From CAYTLQ01 sp964438715 (GTDB lineage Bacteria > Bacteroidota > Ignavibacteria > Ignavibacteriales > Ignavibacteriaceae): 12,452 nt of DNA. A program made the position numbers and the translations under genes. Numbering within the stretch: position 1 is the first letter of the stretch; each line of letters starts with the position of its first letter. Positions 6,664 to 12,452 of the stretch are shown here, in pieces. The notes below the pieces were generated by a model that ran no database searches, was not told the DNA's origin, and was given only the letters and a program-made list of their open reading frames with translations. The stretch is taken from positions 1 through 12,452 of the forward strand of contig CAYTLQ010000042.1 of the NCBI GenBank assembly GCA_964438715.1. The letters are read 5' to 3'.

Positions 6664-7425
6664 ATGACGGATAAATCTGTAAGACTATTCTTTCTCCTTG
6701 GTTCTTTTTTTGTCGCCAATGCATTATTGGCTGAGTTTGTCGGCGTAAAGATTTTTTCTCTGGAGAAAACGCTTGGTATCGCACCTTTTTCTCTATCTTT
6801 TTTCGGCATTGAAAATTTGTCGTTTAATCTTACAGCAGGGGTTCTGCTCTGGCCTATAGTGTTCATTATGACAGATATCATTAATGAATACTTCGGAAGA
6901 AAAGGTGTGCGATTTATGTCGTTTACTGCCGCCGGACTTATTGCCTATGCTTACCTTATGGTATTCTTATCAATAAATTTAATACCGGCTGATTTTTGGA
7001 TAATGAAGGATGTTGCCGGTGGTAAGCTCGATATGAATGAGGCATTTAACTCAATATTCGGTCAGGGGTTATGGATTATAGTGGGGTCATTGGTTGCTTT
7101 CCTTATTGGCCAACTTGTTGATGTAACTGTTTTTCATTTTCTTAAAAGGAAAACTGGGGAAAAGAGTATCTGGCTCAGAGCAACGGGTTCAACATTAGTT
7201 TCTCAGTTTATTGATAGCTTTGTGGTGTTATTCATAGCATTTTATATTGGAGCAGGCTGGGAACTAAATCTGGTACTTGCTATAGGGGTTGTAAACTATA
7301 TTTATAAATTTACCATAGCTGTTTTATTAACACCATTGCTCTATTTCATCCATTCTTTGATTGACCGCTATCTTGGACCAGAATTGTCACAAAAACTTCT
7401 TTCGGATGCTGTTAAAAATTCCTGA
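6664..7425 (+). CDS. yhhQ: YhhQ-family queuosine precursor transporter
   Basis: Inner-membrane protein of 253 aa with about six to seven hydrophobic segments, of the VUT/DUF165 family. E. coli YhhQ imports queuosine precursors (preQ0/preQ1) for modification of tRNA position 34. Signature segments are visible: FIMTDIINEYFGRK (67-80) and LRATGSTLVSQFIDS (171-185). The protein is somewhat longer than E. coli YhhQ, mainly in the loop at about 34-52 and another at 105-130. The upstream 89 bases show no preQ1 riboswitch that I can fold and no clear Shine-Dalgarno. No other queuosine genes are in the window, so whether the cell makes preQ1 or depends on import cannot be judged here. Confidence 0.92.
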   Translation: MTDKSVRLFFLLGSFFVANALLAEFVGVKIFSLEKTLGIAPFSLSFFGIENLSFNLTAGVLLWPIVFIMTDIINEYFGRKGVRFMSFTAAGLIAYAYLMVFLSINLIPADFWIMKDVAGGKLDMNEAFNSIFGQGLWIIVGSLVAFLIGQLVDVTVFHFLKRKTGEKSIWLRATGSTLVSQFIDSFVVLFIAFYIGAGWELNLVLAIGVVNYIYKFTIAVLLTPLLYFIHSLIDRYLGPELSQKLLSDAVKNS

Positions 7426-7431
7426 TTTTAT

Positions 7432-7464
7432 TTTGTGACATAGAGATAAATAAAATTTAATTTG
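7432..7464 (+). promoter_or_regulatory. candidate promoter of the pduS/pduT-like pair
   Basis: TTTG (7432-7435), 21 bases, then TTAATTTG (7457-7464), one base off TAnnTTTG. The predicted start near 7470 leaves a leader of about 25 bases to ATG 7494. Confidence 0.4.
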
Positions 7465-7493
7465 ATTAGTGAAGTCTGTAAACAAAAAAGTAT

Positions 7494-8807
7494 ATGACAT
7501 TAACAGCTAAAATTAAAAATGCCGGAGTTGTTGGAGCCGGTGGAGCCGGATTCCCAACGCATGTTAAAGCAGGTTCCAATGTTGAATATGTACTTGCTAA
7601 TGGGGCAGAGTGTGAGCCTTTAATTCATAAAGACTATGAAATAATGTTACACTTTGCACCACAAATTATTGAAGGTCTCAATCTGATGGTTGAGAATACC
7701 GGAGCGAAAAAAGGATATTTTGGTATAAAAGCAAAAAATGTAAAAGTTATAGAAAAAGTAGAAAAGCTCATAGATGGCTCACGAATTGAGCTTTCTTTGC
7801 TTGGCGATTTTTATCCGGCAGGAGATGAATACGAGTTGGTTTATCACGCCACAAAGCGGCTTATACCGCCAGCCGGTATTCCACTTGATGTTGGTTGTGT
7901 AGTGAATAATGTTGAAACCTTATATAACATTAAGAATGCTTTAGATGATATACCAGTGACACGAAAATTTATTTGTGTAGCAGGTGCAGTAAAAAAACCA
8001 TCTTCATTCTTTGTTCCTGTGGGTATTTCTTTCAGGGAAGTTTTAGAATTTGCTGGTGGACCTTCGGTGAAAGACTTTGCGGTTTATGTAGGCGGAGTGA
8101 TGATGGGACAATTGACTTTCGATTTAGATGATGTTGTTACAAAGACAACCAGTGGGTTTATTGTTCTTCCCAAAGATCATTATCTGATAAAACGAAAGAA
8201 TCAGCCAGAACAAAACTGGCACCGCATCGGTAAATCGGCTTGTGACCAATGCAGTTACTGTACAGAATTCTGTCCGCGTTTTCTTTTAGGCTACGATGTT
8301 CAGCCGCATAAAGTAATGCGTTCACTCGGTTTCACGAAGTCAGGAGGAGAAGTCTGGAATCAAATGGCGGAGCTATGTTGTGCTTGCGGATTATGTACAC
8401 TTTATGCCTGTCCTGAAGATTTATATCCAAAAGAAGCATGCGATAAATCAAAAAAAGAAATGAGGATGGCAGGAATTAAATACAAGCAAACGAAGCCGGT
8501 AAAAGTTCATCCAATGAAAAATGGAAGGCGTGTTCCGTTAAAACAATTGATCAACCGCCTGAAACTTTCCGAATTTGATGGACATACACCCTATACACAA
8601 GATGTACCGGATACAAATAGTGTTAAATTAAAACTTCGCCAGCATATTGGTGCGCCTGCCTTACCAAAAGTTTCAGTTGGGCAAAGAGTTGAAGCCGGAA
8701 ATCTTGTTGCCTCACCAGCCGACAATGCATTGGGGAGTAATATTCACGCTTCAATTTCCGGTATGGTTACACATGTAAATGATGACTTTATAAGAATAGC
8801 GAAATAG
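7494..8807 (+). CDS. pduS: PduS-like RnfC-family flavin/iron-sulfur electron-transfer protein
   Basis: 437 aa, close to the size of Salmonella PduS. The N-terminal Complex1_51K-like domain starts with the glycine-rich GVVGAGGAGFPTHVKA (11-26) and includes NGAECEPLI (36-44), expected for FMN/NADH binding. An SLBB region follows (about 155-210). Two [4Fe-4S] motifs are complete: C250-x2-C253-x2-C256-x3-C260 and C295-x2-C298-x2-C301-x4-C306. The C-terminal RnfC barrel-sandwich domain spans about 384-430. PduS is a cobalamin reductase and redox protein of the propanediol-utilization microcompartment; RnfC and PrdC are related but differ in context. The next gene, 7 bases downstream, is a PduT-like shell protein, the known partner of PduS, which makes the PduS assignment likely. 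The electron donor and final acceptor here are unknown. The symbol is by homology; this is not a complete pdu operon. Confidence 0.85.
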   Translation: MTLTAKIKNAGVVGAGGAGFPTHVKAGSNVEYVLANGAECEPLIHKDYEIMLHFAPQIIEGLNLMVENTGAKKGYFGIKAKNVKVIEKVEKLIDGSRIELSLLGDFYPAGDEYELVYHATKRLIPPAGIPLDVGCVVNNVETLYNIKNALDDIPVTRKFICVAGAVKKPSSFFVPVGISFREVLEFAGGPSVKDFAVYVGGVMMGQLTFDLDDVVTKTTSGFIVLPKDHYLIKRKNQPEQNWHRIGKSACDQCSYCTEFCPRFLLGYDVQPHKVMRSLGFTKSGGEVWNQMAELCCACGLCTLYACPEDLYPKEACDKSKKEMRMAGIKYKQTKPVKVHPMKNGRRVPLKQLINRLKLSEFDGHTPYTQDVPDTNSVKLKLRQHIGAPALPKVSVGQRVEAGNLVASPADNALGSNIHASISGMVTHVNDDFIRIAK

Positions 8808-8814
8808 GAAATTT

Positions 8815-9369
8815 ATGATAACAAAGAACTCAATCGGACTTATTGAAATGACCAGCATTGCCTCCGGTATGCAAGCCGCAGATATAATGCTGAAAACATC
8901 TGATGTTGAACTGATATTGTCGCGTACAATTTGCTCAGGGAAATACATGACGCTAATTGGTGGAGATGTAGCGGCAGTAAAAACCGCAGTTGAGGCGGCC
9001 GTTGAAGTAATTGGTTTTGGCGTTATTGATCATTTTGTTATCCCTAATGTTCATCCGGATATTTTCCCCGCTATATCCGGGCATACCGGCGTACAGATGC
9101 TCGAAGCTCTCGGTATAGTTGAATCGTTTTCTGTTGCATCACTCATTGAAGCGGCGGATGCCGCTGCAAAAGCTGCAAATGTGAAACTTATTGAAGTGCG
9201 ACTTGCGATGGCTCTTGGTGGCAAAGCATTTGTTACGCTTACCGGTGAGGTAGCGGCTGTTACAAGCGCTGTGGATGCTGCTGCGCATGTTGTTTCCGAG
9301 AAAGGTTTGCTCGTGAATAAAGTAGTAATTGCTCAACCTAGGCAGGAACTTTTAAGTGAAATGATTTGA
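8815..9369 (+). CDS. pduT: PduT-like tandem-BMC (BMC-T) microcompartment shell protein
   Basis: 184 aa made of two BMC domains: about 5-90 (SIGLIEMTSIASGMQAADIM, then LIGGDVAAV) and about 98-182 (ALGIVESFSVASLIEAADA, then LTGEVAAV). Such proteins form trimers, pseudohexagonal tiles in the shell of bacterial microcompartments. C40 in SRTICSGKY aligns with Cys38 of PduT, where one Cys from each subunit holds a [4Fe-4S] cluster in the central pore. That cluster is thought to pass electrons across the shell. It follows the PduS-like gene by 7 bases with AGGA before its ATG, so the pair is surely co-expressed. No BMC-H or BMC-P gene, signature enzyme or regulator lies in the window, so the compartment's core must be encoded elsewhere, if it exists. 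Confidence 0.93.
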   Translation: MITKNSIGLIEMTSIASGMQAADIMLKTSDVELILSRTICSGKYMTLIGGDVAAVKTAVEAAVEVIGFGVIDHFVIPNVHPDIFPAISGHTGVQMLEALGIVESFSVASLIEAADAAAKAANVKLIEVRLAMALGGKAFVTLTGEVAAVTSAVDAAAHVVSEKGLLVNKVVIAQPRQELLSEMI

Positions 9370-9473
9370 AAGGCAATCTGAAGAATAAGTTTTTGTTTGT
9401 TAAGGTTCATTTTATGTTCCAGTCAATTTCATGTGATAGTCCATTGTTTTAATAATCCAGGAACTATTTCTCA

Positions 9474-10250
9474 ATGAATAAAACAGCACTTATTACCGGA
9501 GCCTCGGGTGGTATCGGACTTGAGCTGGCAAAAGAGCATGCAAAATATGGCGGGGATTTAGTTCTTGTTGCAAGGAGTAAAGAAAAACTTGAGCAGATTA
9601 AACAAGAAATTGAGAATAAATTTTCTGTCTCAGTAAAAATAATTTTAAAAGATTTATCACATCCCAACTCAGCGCAGGAAATCTATGATGAAATAGTGAA
9701 ATCAAATATTATCATAGATTATCTCATCAATAATGCGGGTTTTGGTACTTATGGTTTGTTTATAGATTCGGACCTTCAGAAACAGGAGGAAATGATAAAC
9801 CTGAATATTCTTACTTTAGTGAAACTTACGAGGTTATTTCTTCCTTTAATGCTGGAACGGAAATTTGGAAGAATTATGAATGTAGCCTCTACTGCGGCTT
9901 TTCAACCCGGACCTACGATGGCAGTTTATTATGCCAGTAAGGCATTTGTCCTTCATTTTTCCGAGGCACTAAGCAATGAGCTAATAGGTAAGGGCATAAC
10001 GGTTACAGCATTCTGTCCAGGTGTTACTCAGTCAGGATTTCAGGAGGCAGCGGCAATGCAGGAAAGCCGATTAGTTCGCGGAAGAAAACTTCCGTCTTCT
10101 GCTGAAATAGCGCAGTCAGGCTATTCGGCAATGCTTAATGGTAAGGTTGTAGCTATTCCCGGATTACTTAACAAATTTGGTGCGTGGTCGGTTCGATTTG
10201 CTCCAAGGGGATTGGTAGTAAAATTAGTTCGTTTTATTCAGGAAAAGTGA
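9474..10250 (+). CDS. short-chain dehydrogenase/reductase (DltE-like SDR)
   Basis: 258 aa classical SDR with a Rossmann fold binding NAD(P)H. Visible features are TGASGGIG (8-15), D60, NNAG (86-89), N111, catalytic S139 and Y152-x3-K156 (YYASK), and PG at 182-183. R34 after the second strand (LVARSKEKL) suggests a preference for NADPH. The overall pattern (family sometimes called DltE or YqjQ) is common in many phyla and its substrates are mostly unknown. No microcompartment-targeting extension is seen at either end, so a link with the BMC gene 104 bases upstream is not supported. The stop TGA overlaps an ATG (TGATG) that opens a 23-codon ORF leading into the next gene. Confidence 0.9.
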   Translation: MNKTALITGASGGIGLELAKEHAKYGGDLVLVARSKEKLEQIKQEIENKFSVSVKIILKDLSHPNSAQEIYDEIVKSNIIIDYLINNAGFGTYGLFIDSDLQKQEEMINLNILTLVKLTRLFLPLMLERKFGRIMNVASTAAFQPGPTMAVYYASKAFVLHFSEALSNELIGKGITVTAFCPGVTQSGFQEAAAMQESRLVRGRKLPSSAEIAQSGYSAMLNGKVVAIPGLLNKFGAWSVRFAPRGLVVKLVRFIQEK

Positions 10251-10321
10251 TGGGGTATTTATTATTTACTATTGCTTTGTGGAATTTAGTATTCAATACT
10301 GCCGATGAAAAAGAAAATTGA
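10250..10321 (+). CDS. possible 23-residue peptide bridging SDR and U32 genes
   Basis: ATG at 10250 overlaps the SDR stop (TGATG), and the frame ends at TGA 10319-10321, inside the start of the U32 gene (ATG 10305). The product is hydrophobic at first (MGYLLFTIALWNLVF) and acidic at the end. The arrangement could couple translation of the SDR to that of the U32 gene, or it may be chance. I know no family for it. Confidence 0.25.
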   Translation: MGYLLFTIALWNLVFNTADEKEN

Positions 10322-11549
10322 GTTGCTGGCGCCGGCGGGCGATATGACAATGCTTTCAGCGGTTTTGAAGAGTGGGGCGGATGCAGTTTATTTTGGAATC
10401 GACCATTACAATATGAGGGTCAAAGCCCGGAATTTTTCTGTTAACGATTTACCGGAAATCGTTGATCTTTGCCGTGCTTACGAAGCTGAAGCCCATCTGG
10501 CTCTTAACACTATTCTTTTTGACAATGAACTCGATGAAGCAAAGGAAATAGTTCAAAGTGCAAAGAGCTCCGGAATTGATATGATTATTTGTTGGGACTT
10601 CGCTGTAATGCAGATGTGTCGTGAAGTTGGAATACCTTTTTGCATCTCTACGCAGGCTTCAGTGTCTAACTCAATTGCTGCATCTGTAATGGCTTCTTTC
10701 GGTGCAAAAAGAATAGTTCTTGCTAGAGAATGTAGTCTTCAGGATATACGGGCGATAAGAGAAAAAACAAATATTGAAATTGAACTCTTTGCACACGGTG
10801 CGATGTGTATTGCTGTAAGCGGCCGGTGTTTTATGAGTCAGGAAATTTTTGGGCATAGTGCAAACCGTGGCGACTGCCTGCAGAATTGCAGGAGGGAATA
10901 CGAAATTTACGATGGCAGAAAAGATGAATCCATGATGTTAGGTAAAGATTATGTACTCTCTTCTAAAGATCTTATGACTGTTGATATTCTTGAGCATTTG
11001 ATTGAAACGGGTGCAGATTCATTAAAAATTGAAGGCAGAAAACGGAGTCCCGAATATGCCGCAAAAGTTACTGCCATTTATCGCCGGGCAATTGATGCAT
11101 ATTATGAAGGTATGCTGACTCCTGAGCTAAAGGAAGAATTAAAGGGAGAGCTTGGAAAAATTTATAACAGAGGATTTATTACAGGTTTCTATACAGGCAT
11201 ACCTGATGGCAACAGTTTTTCGGGTTTGGAAGGTAATGCAGCAACCGAAAGAAAAACCTATATCGGAAAAGTGCTGAATTACTATCCTAAAGCCGGAGCG
11301 GTTTATGTATTGCTTGAAACCGGTGAGATAACAATGAATGATAAAATCATCATCATTGGCCAGACTTCCGGGGTTGTGGAGTTAACTCTTAGCCGGCTTA
11401 TGGAGGATGAGAAAATAATTGCAGTGGCTGTTAAAGGACAGAAAATTACATTTCCGTGTTCTGAAAAAGTACGACCCGGCGATAAGGTTTATAAAATTAT
11501 TGTTCAGAACAATAATCAAAAAATCGTAACTGAAATGGTCAGTCAGTAA
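10305..11549 (+). CDS. U32-family protein, TrhP-like tRNA hydroxylation factor
   Basis: 414 aa. The N-terminal part (about 4-280) is the U32 domain: ELLAPAGDMTML at the start, the signature ELFAHGAMCIAVSGRC (160-175), and NRGDCLQNCRREY (187-199). Cysteines C168, C175, C191 and C195 match the four that bind an iron-sulfur cluster in this family. A C-terminal U32 domain with a small beta barrel follows (about 318-400). The length and two-domain form best fit TrhP (YegQ), which takes part in prephenate-dependent 5-hydroxyuridine formation at tRNA position 34. The longer RlhA and shorter UbiU/UbiV fit less well. The name 'peptidase U32' is historical. No Shine-Dalgarno is seen; expression may come from the SDR transcript 54 bases upstream. 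Confidence 0.88.
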   Translation: MKKKIELLAPAGDMTMLSAVLKSGADAVYFGIDHYNMRVKARNFSVNDLPEIVDLCRAYEAEAHLALNTILFDNELDEAKEIVQSAKSSGIDMIICWDFAVMQMCREVGIPFCISTQASVSNSIAASVMASFGAKRIVLARECSLQDIRAIREKTNIEIELFAHGAMCIAVSGRCFMSQEIFGHSANRGDCLQNCRREYEIYDGRKDESMMLGKDYVLSSKDLMTVDILEHLIETGADSLKIEGRKRSPEYAAKVTAIYRRAIDAYYEGMLTPELKEELKGELGKIYNRGFITGFYTGIPDGNSFSGLEGNAATERKTYIGKVLNYYPKAGAVYVLLETGEITMNDKIIIIGQTSGVVELTLSRLMEDEKIIAVAVKGQKITFPCSEKVRPGDKVYKIIVQNNNQKIVTEMVSQ

Positions 11550-11863
11550 GTTTTTGCCGTAGTAATTTTCTCAGACCTGTTAGTACTTAACTTTTCTTAT
11601 CTAGGAATTTGGTACGAATGGTTTTATCTTCCTCTAATTTTAACTTTGGCGGAATGATACTTTGATAAGTTTATGAAATAAAGTGTCTTGCCCTCGTCGT
11701 GGTAATAAATTTTATCTTCATTGCCATTTATAGTCGGAGGTTAGTAAGTTAAATAAATTTTTTTGAGTAACGGGTTGAACTGTTCTGTGAAAGAATCATT
11801 GTAATTACATAAAACAATTTATCAAATGATTAAAATTATTGATTGCAAATGCAAGTATCAGAA
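11550..11863. other. intergenic stretch upstream of the rimP promoter
   Basis: No gene, strong hairpin or repeat is visible in these 314 AT-rich bases. A lone -7-like TAACTTTG occurs at 11641-11648 without a TTTG at suitable distance. No clear terminator follows the U32 gene. Confidence 0.5.
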
Positions 11864-11895
11864 TTTGATTTCTCAAAGGGAATTTCGTATATTTG
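11864..11895 (+). promoter_or_regulatory. Bacteroidota-type promoter of the rimP-nusA operon
   Basis: TTTG (11864-11867), exactly 20 bases, then TATATTTG (11888-11895) fully match the -33/-7 consensus of the Bacteroidota primary sigma factor. The predicted start of transcription is about 11900-11903. This is the best match in the window and sits before a housekeeping operon, where such a promoter is expected. Confidence 0.75.
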
Positions 11896-11905
11896 AATTT
11901 CTGAT

Positions 11906-11928
11906 TCGCCCGGTAAAGGGCGATTTTT
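11906..11928 (+). promoter_or_regulatory. 5'-terminal hairpin in the rimP leader
   Basis: TCGCCC (11906-11911) pairs with GGGCGA (11918-11923) around a GGTAAA loop, and five T follow (11924-11928). By shape it is a small intrinsic terminator, but it lies only a few bases after the predicted transcription start and 4 bases before the ATG at 11933. It could stabilise the mRNA 5' end, attenuate transcription or limit initiation on rimP. Confidence 0.55.
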
Positions 11929-11932
11929 GTTT

Positions 11933-12394
11933 ATGAATATGACAGACGATAAAAATATACTTACTGTTTGTGAAGAAACAGCCACATCCTTGGGTTTTTT
12001 ATATATAGATGGGCGTGTCAGAGGCAGCAAGGAAAAACGGTTAATTGAGGTTTACATTGACTCCAGAAATCAACTGAGTGTGGAGGATTGTGCATTAGTT
12101 AGCCGTGAGATTAACGCAAAGATTGAAGCTCAAAATTTACTCACCTCTGCTTACAGGCTCGAGGTTTCCTCACCCGGAGTTGATCGCCCACTGAAATTTG
12201 CGGAACAGTTCGAAAAACATATCTCAAGGGTGTTTGAAATTGTTTACCGGGATGCTGAAGGAGAGATAAAAGCAGACCTGCGGCTTCTTAATGTTACCGG
12301 TAATTCGTTTTTATTTTCAAAAAAGAATGGCGATGAAATATTGTTGCCCTTTGAAAATATAATATCTGCAAAAGTTAAACTTAGTTTTTCATAA
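11933..12394 (+). CDS. rimP: ribosome maturation factor RimP
   Basis: 153 aa from ATG 11933. RimP binds the 30S subunit and is needed for its late assembly. The family hallmark YRLEVSSPGVDRPL is present at about 109-122, preceded by the N-terminal domain with LIEVYIDS and the SVEDCALVSREI helix. The C-terminal SH3-like barrel follows, with a typical ending (LPFENIISAKVKLSF). Starts at TTG 11927 and ATG 11939 are also possible; none has a Shine-Dalgarno, and the hairpin just upstream makes 11933 or 11939 likelier. Length is normal for the family. nusA starts 12 bases after the stop, the conserved rimP-nusA-infB order. Confidence 0.95.
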   Translation: MNMTDDKNILTVCEETATSLGFLYIDGRVRGSKEKRLIEVYIDSRNQLSVEDCALVSREINAKIEAQNLLTSAYRLEVSSPGVDRPLKFAEQFEKHISRVFEIVYRDAEGEIKADLRLLNVTGNSFLFSKKNGDEILLPFENIISAKVKLSFS

Positions 12395-12406
12395 TGGAGC
12401 AAAAGA

Positions 12407-12452
12407 ATGAGTTCTGAATTAGTCGAGTCCTTTTCTTCGATGGTAAGAGAGA
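12407..12452 (+). CDS. nusA: transcription termination/antitermination factor NusA, N-terminal fragment
   Basis: The gene starts at ATG 12407 with GGAG at 12396-12399 upstream, and runs off the window end. The 15 visible residues, MSSELVESFSSMVRE, match the usual NusA start (a helix of the pattern LIESF-x-x-x-xRE). The position directly after rimP, as in the conserved rimP-nusA-infB operon, makes the call safe despite the short stretch. Domains beyond the first helix are outside the window. Confidence 0.9.
   Translation, partial: MSSELVESFSSMVRE

Noticed and set aside
9474..10250. SDR as a microcompartment cargo enzyme of the BMC pair
   Set aside because: No amphipathic targeting extension at either end, a 104-base gap, and a generic DltE-like type. 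Neighbourhood alone is not support.
11857..11905. Long hairpin in the rimP upstream region (ATCAGAA with TTCTGAT)
   Set aside because: The 7-bp arms mostly coincide with the promoter elements and lie largely upstream of the predicted transcript start, so an RNA structure there is unlikely.

Overview
Organism. This is an AT-rich, densely coding chromosomal stretch. The best phylum guess is the Bacteroidota/Ignavibacteriota group, by inference. The main support is repeated promoter-like pairs of the Bacteroidota primary-sigma type (TTTG, about 19-21 bases, TAnnTTTG) placed just upstream of several genes, clearest at 2725-2755 and 11864-11895. Some genes (4273, 4697, 8815, 12407) also have Shine-Dalgarno sequences. 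Classic Bacteroidota rarely use these, so a member of Ignavibacteriota or a neighbouring lineage is plausible but not proven.

Layout, left part (1-2784). The window opens in the 3' part of a serine tRNA (anticodon CGA). A ZIP-family metal transporter follows on the minus strand, then a complete serine tRNA (anticodon GGA) with a strong terminator. Next is about 1.3 kb of decayed accessory DNA. It holds two overlapping relic genes: a small helical partner protein broken by a frameshift in an A7 tract, and an AbiEii-like nucleotidyltransferase with three in-frame TAA codons.

Middle part (2785-7425). A MATE efflux pump has its own promoter. After it comes a two-gene envelope unit (PspC-domain protein and LiaF-like protein) closed by a terminator. 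Then come a conserved four-cysteine protein of unknown function and a YhhQ-type queuosine-precursor transporter.

Right part (7494-12452). A PduS-like iron-sulfur flavoprotein and a PduT-like tandem-BMC shell protein form a tight pair. Together they look like the electron-transfer port of a bacterial microcompartment, yet no other microcompartment gene lies in the window. A DltE-like short-chain dehydrogenase and a U32-family (TrhP-like) protein follow, possibly bridged by a 23-codon ORF. The window ends in the housekeeping operon rimP-nusA, whose predicted transcript begins with a GC-rich hairpin.

How the genes work together. Most neighbours are separate short transcription units. The real functional units are the pspC/liaF-like pair, the pduS/pduT-like pair and rimP-nusA. 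The most noteworthy element is the isolated pduS/pduT-like pair. The second is the cysteine-bearing conserved hypothetical at 5831-6574.
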